From positions 1 through 44,630 of the forward strand of contig QQVP01000075.1 of assembly GCA_003389215.1 (NCBI GenBank): a stretch of 44,630 nt of DNA, written 5' to 3'. Positions 33,630 to 44,630 of the stretch are shown in pieces. The number at the start of each line of letters is the position of its first letter. Positions within the stretch are counted from its first letter, which is position 1. Source of the DNA: Planctomycetota bacterium (GTDB lineage Bacteria; Planctomycetota; Planctomycetia; Pirellulales; UBA7805). Both the position numbers and the translations under genes were made by a program. The notes beneath the pieces are model-generated. The model worked only from the letters and a program-made list of their open reading frames with translations, was not told where the DNA came from and did no database searches.

Positions 33630-33692
33630 AGACGCCTCCCTAGGGAACGGGGTGAGTGAAGCCGATCCTTGCGCGGGCGACAACCGCGAAGC

Positions 33693-35159
33693 CTAGCGCA
33701 GCACTTCCGAGACGACGCGGGCCGGCTCGACCCCGGTTAGTCGTACGTCGAGGCCCTGGAACTTGAACGTCAGCTTCTCGTGATCGATGCCCAGACAGTG
33801 CAAGATCGTCGCGTTCAGATCGTTGATGTGGACCGGATCGCTGACGATGTTGTAGCTGAAATCGTCCGTCTCGCCGTGGACCACGCCGGTGCGGGCCCCG
33901 CCGCCGGCCATCCAGATGGAGAAACAACGGGGGTGATGATCGCGCCCGTAGTTGGTGCGCGTCAGGCGACCCTGACAGTAGATCGTGCGTCCGAATTCGC
34001 CACCCCACACGACCAGCGTATCGTCGAGCATGCCGCGCTGTTTCAGGTCGTTGACCAAGGCGGCCGACGGCTGATCGACGTCGCGACATTGCAGCGGCAG
34101 ATCGCGCGGTAGCGATCCGTGATGATCCCAGCCGCGATGAAAGATCTGTACGAAGCGGACATCACGCTCCGCCATCCGGCGGGCCAGCAGGCAGCTGGCG
34201 GCGAACGTGCCGGGCTTTTGCACGTCGGGTCCGTACATGTCCATGATGTGCTGCGGTTCGTCGCTGAAGTCGACCAACTCCGGCACCGAGGTCTGCATGC
34301 GGAAGGCCATCTCGTATTGGGCCGTGCGGGTTTCAATCTCGGGATCGCCGACCAGCGAGAGCTGTTGTCCATTCAGTTCCGCCAGGCCGTCGAGCATGCG
34401 ACGACGCGCCTCGCGACTCACGCCCGGCGGATCGGACAGGTAGAGCACCGGATCGCCCTGGGCCCGCAAACTCACGCCCTGGTGCTTCGACGGCAGAAAG
34501 CCGGAACCCCACAGCCGCGAGAAGAGGGCCTGGGCGTCGCGCTTGGCCGACCAGGTCGGGGTCATCACGACGAAGGATGGGAGATTCGCGTTGAGCGAGC
34601 CGAGGCCGTAGGAGAGCCAGGCCCCCAGGCTGGGGCGACCGGGCAACTGGCTGCCCGTCTGAATGAAGGTGATGGCCGGATCGTGATTGATCGCCTCCGT
34701 GTGGACCGAACGCAGGATTGAAATCTCGTCGACGATCTTCGCCGTGTGCGGCAACAGCTCGCTGACCCAGGCCCCGTGCTGGCCGTACTGAGCGAACTTG
34801 TACATCGACGGGGCCACCGGAAATCGCTTCTGCCCCGAGGTCATCGTGGTGAACCGCTGACCCTGGATGACCGACTCGGGCAGGTCCTTGTCGAACATCT
34901 CGTCCATCGCTGGCTTGTAATCGAGCGTGTCCATCTGCGACGGCGCGCCGGCCATGAACAGGTAGATCACGCGCTTCGCCTTCGGGGCCAGGCGGGCCAG
35001 ATAGTCGGGCACCTGGTCGCTGGTGGTTGCGGCCTGGGCAATCGGCTCGCCGCCGAGCGTAGCCAGGGCAGCCGCCCCCATACCGGCGGCGGTTCGTCCC
35101 AGGAAGTAACGCCGCGTCTGGCGAAGCTGATGTTCTTGGACGGGATGCATGTCGTTCAA
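33693..35159 (-). CDS. DUF1501 family secreted protein
   Basis: A 488-residue protein of the DUF1501 family, related to the sulfatase/alkaline phosphatase superfamily and very common in planctomycetes. A twin-arginine signal ([19 protein letters not shown]16-R17) indicates export in folded form. Later family features are [18 protein letters not shown], a [16 protein letters not shown] segment and [15 protein letters not shown] near the end. It follows the PSCyt1/PSD1 gene by 19 nt, the standard pairing in these bacteria; both are thought to act in the periplasm on complex carbohydrates, although no activity is known for certain. Confidence 0.93.
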   Translation of the reverse strand: MNDMHPVQEHQLRQTRRYFLGRTAAGMGAAALATLGGEPIAQAATTSDQVPDYLARLAPKAKRVIYLFMAGAPSQMDTLDYKPAMDEMFDKDLPESVIQGQRFTTMTSGQKRFPVAPSMYKFAQYGQHGAWVSELLPHTAKIVDEISILRSVHTEAINHDPAITFIQTGSQLPGRPSLGAWLSYGLGSLNANLPSFVVMTPTWSAKRDAQALFSRLWGSGFLPSKHQGVSLRAQGDPVLYLSDPPGVSREARRRMLDGLAELNGQQLSLVGDPEIETRTAQYEMAFRMQTSVPELVDFSDEPQHIMDMYGPDVQKPGTFAASCLLARRMAERDVRFVQIFHRGWDHHGSLPRDLPLQCRDVDQPSAALVNDLKQRGMLDDTLVVWGGEFGRTIYCQGRLTRTNYGRDHHPRCFSIWMAGGGARTGVVHGETDDFSYNIVSDPVHINDLNATILHCLGIDHEKLTFKFQGLDVRLTGVEPARVVSEVLR

Positions 35160-35178
35160 TCCTTGGTCGTGGTGGAAA

Positions 35179-37773
35179 TCAACCCTTGGTGACCATTTCG
35201 TCCAGGTTCAAAATCAAATTGGCCACGATCGTCCAGGCGGCCAGTTGTTGCACGTCGAGCGACTCGTCAAAGGGCGAATCGCCGACCGCAAGCAAAGCCC
35301 GGGCCGCGGCTTCGTCGTTCTCGAATTCGGCGAGCTGAGCGCGATAAACGCGAGCGAGCACCCGGCGATCGATCGTGGTCGCCTCGCGGGCGAGCGCTTG
35401 TCGGATGGCAAAGTCGATGCGTTCCGTCTCGCTTGCGCCCGCCTCGAGCATCATCCGCTGTGCCAAATTCCGTGCCGCTTCGACGTACTGTTCGTCGTTC
35501 ATCAGCAACAGGGCGCTGCCCGGGGTGTTGGTACGCGGGCGACGCACTCGGCATGTCTCACGCGAGGGGGCGTCCAGCGCGACCATCGCCGGCGGCGGGG
35601 CGGTCCGCTTCCAGAAGGTGTAAAGGCTGCGGCGATAAAGTCCGTCGTCTTGGTCGCGTTTGTAGTGAGCCGTGTCGCTCGAGGTGTAGGCGACCGCGAA
35701 CCAAATCCCGTCGGGTTGATACGGTCGCACTCCTTCGCCCCCGAACCGCTCCACCAGCAGCCCGCTTGCGGCAAGGATCGAATCGCGAATCACTTCGGCG
35801 TCCATGCGGAATCGCGGGCCGCGGGCAAGCAGCCGATTCTCGGGATCGGCCTGATAGGCCTCGCGATCGGCCGCGGACGATTGCCGATAGGTCGCCGACA
35901 TGACCAGCTTCTTGAGCGTTCGCTTGACGTTCCAGCCACTGTCGACGAAGTCGACCGCCAGGTAGTCGAGCAGCTGCGGGTGCGAAGGCCATTCGCCTTG
36001 GGCCCCAAAGTCCTCGGAGGTCTTCACGATGCCGACGCCGAAGAGTTGCTGCCAGAATCGGTTCACGGTCACGCGGGCGGTCAAGGGATGCTTGCCGTCG
36101 ACCAGCCAGCGAGCCAGCGCGAGGCGATCGACCGAAGTCTCGCCCGAGGGCAACGGCGGCAAGAACGCCGGCACGTCGCGACGCACCTCGGCGCCCTTCT
36201 TGTCGTACTCGCCTCGTTCCAAATCGTAGGCCGTGCGCGGCTTCGCCAGTTCCTTGGTGATCATCGTCACGGGGACCGCCTTGTCGATGGCGTCTTTCCG
36301 CTGGCGGGCCTCGGCCAGTTCCGTCCGCAGCGCTGCAAGCCGCGGCGAGGTCGGCGGCTCGGCGTTCTGCTTTTCGGCGTTCTCTTTCTCGGCGTTTTTT
36401 TCTTGGGCGGCCGCCTGTTGTTCCGGTTGCGCTTGCTTCTGCTCGGACTCGGCCGTCGCGTTCGTCTCCACGTTCTCGTCCGGCTCGGCGGCCTGTTGTG
36501 CAGCGGCGGCCTGTTCGGCCGCTGCTTCCAGTCGCGACTCTTCGGCCGTGATGTCCGCCTCGAGCGTTTGCATCTTTTCGGCCAGGGCGGCCAATTCCGT
36601 TTCCTGCTCGGGCGTGGTCAGATGCAGCATCGGGGGGTAATAGGCCCGATTGCCGTCTAGGGCGTCTTCGGCCGTCGAGTTGAAAAAGGCGAACAGCTGA
36701 TAGAACTCCTTCTTCGTCAGCGGATCGAACTTGTGGTCGTGGCACACCGCGCAACCGGCCGTCAGGCCCATCCACACCGTGGCGGTTGTCTCGACCCGAT
36801 CGACGGTGTTTCGCACGTAGAACTCTTCCTTGATGACGCCGCCTTCATTGGTCGTCACGTGGCAGCGATTGAAACCCGTAGCCACCAGCTGGTCGCGGGT
36901 CGGATCGGGTAGCAGATCGCCGGCCAGTTGCTCGATCGTAAACTGATCGAACGGCAGGTTGGCGTTGAAGGCCCGAATCACCCAGTCGCGATAGGGCCAA
37001 ATCGCGCGGCGATTGTCGATGTGCAGTCCATGGGTGTCGGCGTAGCGGGCCGCATCGAGCCAGTAATGGGCCAGATGCTCGCCGTAGCGAGGCGAGTCGA
37101 GCAGCCGGTCGACGACTTTCTCGTAAGCACCGTCCGAGTCGTCGGCCAGGAAGGCCTCGATTTCGGCCGACGTTGGTGGCAGGCCGGTCAGATCGAGTGT
37201 CACTCGCCGCAGCAGAGTCACCTTGTCGGCCTCGGTCGCGGGACGGAGACCTTCCTCCTCGAGCCGGGCCGCCACGAAGTAGTCGAGTTCCTCGCGCACC
37301 CAAGACTTCAGCTGGCCGAGCGCCGGACGTTCGGGACGCTGCGGGGCGACGAAGGCCCAGTGGCCCTGCCACGGCGCCCCCTGTTCGATCCAGTCACGCA
37401 CCAGGGCGATTTGCTGGGCATCGAGCGATTTGCCGTGATCGGTCGGCGGCATCCGCTCGCTTTCGTCTTCGGTGATGAGCCGCTGATAGAGGGCGCTCGC
37501 CTCGACGTCACCCGGCACGATGGCCGTCTCGCCCGAGTCGAGTTCGCCGAAGGAGCTGTCCTTCACGTCGAGCCGCAAGCCCGCTTCCCGATGGTGCTCA
37601 TCCGGCCCGTGACAGGCGTAGCAATTGTCGGAGAGCAGCGGACGGATGTCGCGGTTGAAGTCGATGTCGTGGGGTCGCGCCGCTTGCGCTCCGGCGGCGG
37701 GCAACAGCAACACGGCCGCGACCGCGAAGAGCAGCGACCAGGCGAAACATCGTGAGTGAAGGCGAAACCTCAT
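35179..37773 (-). CDS. PSCyt1/DUF1549/DUF1553 (PSD1) cytochrome-like protein
   Basis: A secreted planctomycete-specific protein of 864 residues. A signal peptide ([20 protein letters not shown]) is followed by the PSCyt1 domain with haem-binding CYACH (C51-H55), DUF1549 (about 190-400, with [11 protein letters not shown] and [11 protein letters not shown]), a Glu/Ala/Gln-rich coiled coil, and DUF1553 (about 560-820, with [19 protein letters not shown] and [19 protein letters not shown]). CAVCH is a second C-x-x-C-H. I chose ATG 37773 because it gives the signal peptide and has GGAAGGA upstream. It heads a two- or three-gene operon with DUF1501. Confidence 0.93.
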   Translation of the reverse strand: MRFRLHSRCFAWSLLFAVAAVLLLPAAGAQAARPHDIDFNRDIRPLLSDNCYACHGPDEHHREAGLRLDVKDSSFGELDSGETAIVPGDVEASALYQRLITEDESERMPPTDHGKSLDAQQIALVRDWIEQGAPWQGHWAFVAPQRPERPALGQLKSWVREELDYFVAARLEEEGLRPATEADKVTLLRRVTLDLTGLPPTSAEIEAFLADDSDGAYEKVVDRLLDSPRYGEHLAHYWLDAARYADTHGLHIDNRRAIWPYRDWVIRAFNANLPFDQFTIEQLAGDLLPDPTRDQLVATGFNRCHVTTNEGGVIKEEFYVRNTVDRVETTATVWMGLTAGCAVCHDHKFDPLTKKEFYQLFAFFNSTAEDALDGNRAYYPPMLHLTTPEQETELAALAEKMQTLEADITAEESRLEAAAEQAAAAQQAAEPDENVETNATAESEQKQAQPEQQAAAQEKNAEKENAEKQNAEPPTSPRLAALRTELAEARQRKDAIDKAVPVTMITKELAKPRTAYDLERGEYDKKGAEVRRDVPAFLPPLPSGETSVDRLALARWLVDGKHPLTARVTVNRFWQQLFGVGIVKTSEDFGAQGEWPSHPQLLDYLAVDFVDSGWNVKRTLKKLVMSATYRQSSAADREAYQADPENRLLARGPRFRMDAEVIRDSILAASGLLVERFGGEGVRPYQPDGIWFAVAYTSSDTAHYKRDQDDGLYRRSLYTFWKRTAPPPAMVALDAPSRETCRVRRPRTNTPGSALLLMNDEQYVEAARNLAQRMMLEAGASETERIDFAIRQALAREATTIDRRVLARVYRAQLAEFENDEAAARALLAVGDSPFDESLDVQQLAAWTIVANLILNLDEMVTKG

Positions 37774-38075
37774 GACGGGCAGCTGTCCTTCCGTAGCGCG
37801 AAGATCCCAGGCACCAAGAACCGTCCACCGACGTCGCGATCGGCGATCTTCCGCATGCGATGGCAAGGGAGGCGGGAAGTCACGAACGCGGCGCAAATGC
37901 CATCGGCACCTCGTCGTGGATGGTCCTCTAATAATAGCTTCCGTGGGCGTTTTTCGCAAATCCGAGTCGACCCCGCGCGTCGTCGTAAACGTCTGGTAGA
38001 AAAGGCCTCGCGACGCGTTCATAATGGGCGAAAACGCTCACACTTGCCCTGCCAAGCAACCGAGGAGTCGAGCCG
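37774..38075. other. Divergent promoter region
   Basis: 302 nt between the divergent PSCyt1 and ATPase genes. It holds the minus-strand promoter at 37931-37959 and the ribosome binding site GAGGAG (38062-38067) for the ATPase. CATAAT at 38020 may be a plus-strand -10. No gene is supported. Confidence 0.55.
37931..37959 (-). promoter_or_regulatory. Sigma70-like promoter of the PSCyt1-DUF1501 operon
   Basis: On the minus strand, TTGCGA (37959-37954) and TATTAT (37936-37931) are separated by exactly 17 nt. The -10 matches consensus at five of six positions and the -35 at four. It lies about 160 nt upstream of the PSCyt1 start. Confidence 0.5.

Positions 38076-38078
<3 letters not shown>
38062..38078 (+). 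promoter_or_regulatory. Ribosome binding site setting a TTG start
   Basis: GAGGAG at 38062-38067 lies 8 nt before TTG 38076. No ATG or GTG is suitably placed before the Walker A region, so TTG is the best start for the ATPase gene. Confidence 0.65.
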
Positions 38079-40660
<2,582 letters not shown>

Positions 40661-40664
<4 letters not shown>

Positions 40665-42781
40665 GCGGCAGGCAGCGATTCAATGTGGCGGGCACGACGC
40701 TGGCAGGATTTCTCCTGACGGCGCTGGCGTTCGCCGTGGCGACGTCGTCACAGGCGGACGACGATCCGCAAGATGGACAGCCGCCCGACGCCGAGATCCG
40801 CGTCCTCAAGGGCGACGGTCACGGCCAGATGATGCAGCGCTATCTGTTCGCCGAACTCGATCGGGCGAGCGGACGTCGCGACAAGGCCTTCAAGGAGCGC
40901 ACCGCGCGCGTGGCGATCGACGCCCATCACGCGGACCTGCGGAGGCGCTTCGTCGACGCGATCGGCGGCCTGACGCCGCGGACGCCTCTGAACGCACAGG
41001 TGACCGGCACCGTGCGTCGCGACGGGTTTGTGGTCGAGAAGATTCTGTTCGAGAGTCGGCCGAACCATCACGTCACCGCGGCGCTGTTCCTGCCGGAGAG
41101 CTCCGCGGAGCCGGATGCGGAAGATTCCAAGCGTCGAATTCCCGGCGTGTTGATACCCTGCGGTCACGCCGAGTTGGCCAAGGCGGATCCGAAGTATCAG
41201 CGGGCGGCCGCGCTGTTGGCGCTCAACGGCATGGCGGCGCTCGTTTTCGATCCAATCGATCAGGGAGAGCGAATGCAGCTGATCGACAGAGACGGCAACT
41301 ACGAGTTCTGGGGCACCAAGGGGCACCTCACGGTCGGCATCGGTTGCATTCTGCTCGGCAGCAACACGGCCGAGTTCATGATTCACGACGGGATGCGGGC
41401 CATCGATTACCTGCAATCGAGGCCCGAGATCGATCCCGAGCGGATCGGCTGCATGGGCAACAGCGGCGGTGGCACGCAAACCGCCTATCTGGCGGCCCTC
41501 GACGATCGGATCAAGGCGGCCGCCCCGAGCTGCTACATCACCAGCTTTCCACGGCTCTTGAAGAGTCGCGGCGGTCAAGACTCGGAACAGACGATCTATG
41601 CCCAGCTGGCCTGGGGTATGGATCATGCCGACTACCTGACAATGCGCGTGCCCACGCCGCAATTGGTCTGCGCGGCGACGGGCGATTTCTTCGACATCCG
41701 CGGCACCTGGGACTCGTTCCGCCAGGCGAAGCGGCTCTACTCCCGGCTCGGACACGCCGAACGGATTGCCATCGTCGAGCACGACGGGCCGCACGGCTAT
41801 GCGAAGCCACTGCGCGAGGCCTCGGCTCGCTGGATGGCCCGCTGGCTGTTGGGCGAGGATCGCGCGATTGTCGAGCCGGAGATCGAGGTGCTCACGCCCG
41901 AGGAGATTCAGGTGACCGCGCGCGGCCAGGTGATGCTGCTCGCCGGCGAGCGATCGGTCTACGACCTGAACGACGAGCGACTCGCGCGTCTGGAGAAGGC
42001 CCGCGGCGAGTTCGACGCCGGACGCGTGCGGGCGCTGGCCGGCATTCGGCGGCTGCGCTTGCTGACCCAGGGCGACGGGATGCGGCATCTGGCCTTCGAG
42101 CGCGATGGACTAACGCTCCGTCCGAGGACGTTTGCCACCGAGAAGGGAATTCAGCTGCCGATGCTCACTACGTTTCCGGGACCGAGCGACCTCAAGGTCA
42201 TCCGCGCCCCGGGGTCTCCCGCCGAAGACGCCACGCGGGTCCTCTTCGTTCATCAGGATGGCAAGTCGGCCGACCTGGAGGCGATCCGCCGTATCTATCA
42301 GAGCGGCCACGACGTGATGGCGGTCGACCTGCGCGGCACCGGCGAGACGTTGCAGAAGAACGGCTTTTTCTACGCCCGACGATTCGGATCCGACGGACTC
42401 GACGTGATCATGGCCTACTTGTTGGGCAAGTCGTACGTCGGCATGCGGGCCGAGGACATCCTCGTCTGTGCGCAGGAGCTGAATCGCCGCCGCGATGGTG
42501 CGATGCAGCCGGTTCGCCTGGTGGCCCATGGGCACGTCACCGTGCCCGCCCTGCACGCGGCGGCCGTCGAGCCGCAGCTGTTTACGGAGGTCGAGTTGCA
42601 CGGGGGTCTCGTGTCGTGGGCGAAGCTCATCGAGCAGCGAGTGAGCTATCGCCAACTCGTCAACCACGTGCATGGAGCTCTGGCGCACTACGACCTTCCC
42701 GACCTGGTCGCGGCGATTCGTGCCGCCGGGGTGAAGGTGACGATTCACGGCGCCACCGACGCGCTGGGACAGCCGCTGTAA
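40661..42781 (+). CDS. Secreted alpha/beta hydrolase (acetyl xylan esterase-like)
   Basis: A 706-residue protein with signal peptide (VAGTTLAGFLLTALAFAVA). An alpha/beta hydrolase domain follows (about 100-400): GVLIPCGHA, nucleophile S268 in CMGNSGGGTQTA, and the histidine in VEHDGPHGYAKP. It resembles planctomycete acetyl xylan esterase-like enzymes. A second region (about 520-700), including VLFVHQDGKSADLEAIRRI and DVMAVDLRGTGETLQ, looks like a further, possibly degenerate, hydrolase half. The likely job is deacetylation of polysaccharide outside the cytoplasm, agreeing with the sulfatases nearby. The coupling by ATGA to a cytoplasmic ATPase gene is unexpected. Confidence 0.85.
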
Positions 42782-42796
42782 CAATCCTGACGGCCG

Positions 42797-44254
42797 CTAC
42801 TCGTACACCCACTTGCGCACCCAGCGATCGCCGGTCCGCTGTTGAAACCCTTTGAGTTTCTGCTTCAGCTCTTCGAGCCGTGCGGCGTGTTCCGGCTCGG
42901 CCGCCAGATTTCGTGTCTCGTCTGCGTCGGTTGCCAGATCGTAGAGCTCGAACTCCGGCCGCTGGATGTAGGCGGCAACCGTTCGCTTTCCATACGCGGC
43001 GCTCGGCCCCTGGCCATACTGGGCCTGCCAGGTGGGCGCCCGCCACAGGTCGCTGGCAAAGGGAAAGGGGAGCGGATGGGCGATGTTCCAGATCAACTTG
43101 TATTGCCGCGTTCGTACAACCCGCATCGGGTAGTACATCTGAATCTCGTGGAACGTGTGCGAGGCGTAGATCTCGGCCGGGCCTTCGTATTCCTCGCTGC
43201 GAGTCGCCGCCAGAAACGATTGCCCGTGAAACCGCTGGGCATCCTGTGTGGCGTCATACGCGCCGGCGAAATCGAGAATCGTCGGCACCAGATCGACGTG
43301 ACTGATCAGGGCCTCGCTGCGCGCCCCGCGCTGCGTGGCCCGGGGATGACGGACCACCAGCGGCACTCGCAGCCCCGGCTCGTAGACCGTTGTCTTCGCG
43401 CCGGGCATGGCGATGCCATGATCGGACGTGAAGATCACCAGCGTGTCGTCGTCGTGGCCCGTCTCGCTGAGAATGTCGAGCAGCCGACCCAGGCCGGCGT
43501 CGACCCGCGAGACCGATTGGTAGTATTGAGCCAGCTCCGCGCGACAGGCCGGTGTATCGGGCAGAAATGACGGCACGATTACGTCGGCCGCGTCGTACGT
43601 CACTTCGCTCACGCCCGGGTAGGACTGGCCTGCCGGCAGGTTGCCAAAGCGATCTGGCTTCTCCGGAAGTTCTTCCGCCACGCCGCCGCCACGATGAGGA
43701 TCGGAGGTGCACATGAACAGGAGCAGCGGCCGCTCGCGCGGGCCGTCGAGTAGCCCGCGCACGGCCTCGGCCATTTCCACGGTGCTCCGCGGATGGACGC
43801 CGATCGCCCGATCGAACTTGTAGGTCGAGGCGGGCGCGACGTGAAACTTGCCGACGCGGACGGTCTCATAGCCGGCCTCGGAAAGTAGAACGGGCAGTGT
43901 GGCCAGGTCCTCGCGGGTGCGAAAGTGATTCGGCGCGTGTTCGTGGCCGTATTGCCAGGTGGCGTGGTTGTGCAGCCCGCTCAAGATTACCGAGCGCGAC
44001 GCGCTGCAGCTGGCCGTGGTGGCAAAGGCGCGGGTGAAGAGCGTGCCCTCTCGGGCGAGTCGGTCGATGTGCGGCGTCTTGATGACGGCATTGCCGTAGC
44101 AGCCGGCGTCGGGCGAGAGATCGTCGGTGACGTAGAGAATGACGTTCCGCGGCGCGGGATTGGTCGCATCCCCCCGTGCCCGATCCGGCGAGGTGATGAG
44201 ACACGCGATGAGACACAGAGCAGCGATTATCGAGAGCAAGAGAGAGCGGATCAC
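42797..44254 (-). CDS. Secreted sulfatase with CSASR active site
   Basis: Sulfatase of 485 residues. A signal peptide (LLLSIIAALCLIACLI) is followed by NVILYVTDDLSPDAGCYG with the metal-binding aspartates, and the active-site motif is CSASR (C83), the alanine variant of C-x-P/A-x-R, to be converted to formylglycine. TVRVGKFHV and FTSDHGIAMPGAKTTVYEPG are the later conserved parts. It is more distant from the sulfatase at 20166-21662 than an in-window duplicate would be, so the two probably cut different substrates. It is convergent with the esterase gene, with a 15-nt gap. Confidence 0.94.
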   Translation of the reverse strand: MIRSLLLSIIAALCLIACLITSPDRARGDATNPAPRNVILYVTDDLSPDAGCYGNAVIKTPHIDRLAREGTLFTRAFATTASCSASRSVILSGLHNHATWQYGHEHAPNHFRTREDLATLPVLLSEAGYETVRVGKFHVAPASTYKFDRAIGVHPRSTVEMAEAVRGLLDGPRERPLLLFMCTSDPHRGGGVAEELPEKPDRFGNLPAGQSYPGVSEVTYDAADVIVPSFLPDTPACRAELAQYYQSVSRVDAGLGRLLDILSETGHDDDTLVIFTSDHGIAMPGAKTTVYEPGLRVPLVVRHPRATQRGARSEALISHVDLVPTILDFAGAYDATQDAQRFHGQSFLAATRSEEYEGPAEIYASHTFHEIQMYYPMRVVRTRQYKLIWNIAHPLPFPFASDLWRAPTWQAQYGQGPSAAYGKRTVAAYIQRPEFELYDLATDADETRNLAAEPEHAARLEELKQKLKGFQQRTGDRWVRKWVYE

Positions 44255-44419
44255 GACGTGGTTCCTCGGGCCATGGGGGCTTCCGATCGCGCGGCGGGGC
44301 GTTTTCGCGCGACCGGCTACAGTTTATAACAACGGCTTGCGGTCAACCGAAAAAACGTAGGCCGGTGCGACGTCGCACGACCGGTCTTTCCCCACCCGAT
44401 CCAGGAGCAGCAGCGATTC

Positions 44420-44630
44420 ATGAGCGAGGTAGACAATAGTCGGCTAGGCATTCTCAAGCGGCTTCGCGAACAGATTGCCCGTGGCGAACCGGTCATCGGC
44501 GGCGGGGCGGGTACGGGTATCTCGGCCAAGTTCGAAGAGGTCGGCGGCATCGACCTGATCGTGATCTACAACTCGGGTCGCTATCGCATGGCGGGCCGCG
44601 GTTCGCTCTCGGGACTGATGCCCTACGGCA
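44420..44630 (+). CDS. PEP hydrolase-like TIM-barrel protein (5' part)
   Basis: The first 70 codons of a gene cut off by the window end. [19 protein letters not shown], then [20 protein letters not shown] and [21 protein letters not shown] match the N-terminus of the phosphoenolpyruvate hydrolase-like TIM-barrel family (pfam09370 type), also found as part of plant Tm-1-like proteins. ATG 44420 is preceded by AGGAG at 44403-44407. The reaction in this organism is not known. Confidence 0.85.
   Translation, partial: MSEVDNSRLGILKRLREQIARGEPVIGGGAGTGISAKFEEVGGIDLIVIYNSGRYRMAGRGSLSGLMPYG

Overview
The window looks like a chromosomal segment of a GC-rich planctomycete, probably Pirellulales-like. 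The evidence is a DUF1501 protein next to a PSCyt1/PSD1 (DUF1549/DUF1553) protein with a CxxCH haem site, two secreted formylglycine-type sulfatases, EF-hands fused to another protein, a Lys/Ala-rich histone-like protein, and genes for conserved functions that are loosely spaced or isolated (groES without groEL, rplU without rpmA). I saw no rRNA, tRNA, CRISPR array, phage genes or transposase genes.

Layout. 260-1912: Nramp-related transporter. 2256-5691: hpf, ptsN, ptsH and ptsI, a soluble regulatory-type PTS relay with no sugar permease. 5698-8810: a DUF2344 protein overlapping rng, then a repeat-rich 456-nt leader and rplU. 8865-10202: class II DAHP synthase. 10496-11914: a trypsin-like protease whose signal peptide is cut off by an in-frame TGA. 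11989-15087: groES and a nucleoside deoxyribosyltransferase-like protein on the minus strand, then an M20-type peptidase, a BFD-like ferredoxin and a Lys-rich protein on the plus strand. 15378-17428: an accessory patch with a HEPN protein overlapping an unknown ORF, and a cupin gene bracketed by a 16-bp direct repeat. 17429-18283: a secreted protein that is about one quarter cysteine. 18444-22924: a TPR-like protein, a hotdog thioesterase, a sulfatase and an oxoamine synthase (BioF type).

22993-30477, minus strand: an efflux operon in the order MarR regulator, long TolC-like lipoprotein, membrane fusion protein with C-terminal EF-hands, ABC ATPase, MacB-type permease. MarR/TolC and fusion protein/ATPase overlap by ATGA, so they are probably translationally coupled. 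30563-33629: CbiX-like chelatase, an enlarged Cys/Met-type PLP enzyme and a four-helix membrane protein. 33693-37773, minus strand: the PSCyt1/PSD1-DUF1501 pair with a recognisable sigma70-like promoter. 38076-42781: a HerA/FtsK-like ATPase started by TTG, overlapping a secreted alpha/beta hydrolase. 42797-44254: second sulfatase. 44420 to the end: start of a PEP-hydrolase-like TIM-barrel gene.

The least explained parts are the palindromic element at the rng stop codon and its 15-bp match near the HEPN gene, the HEPN gene pair, the direct repeats around the cupin gene, the interrupted protease and the modular Cys-rich protein. All identifications come from reading the sequence; no database search was run.
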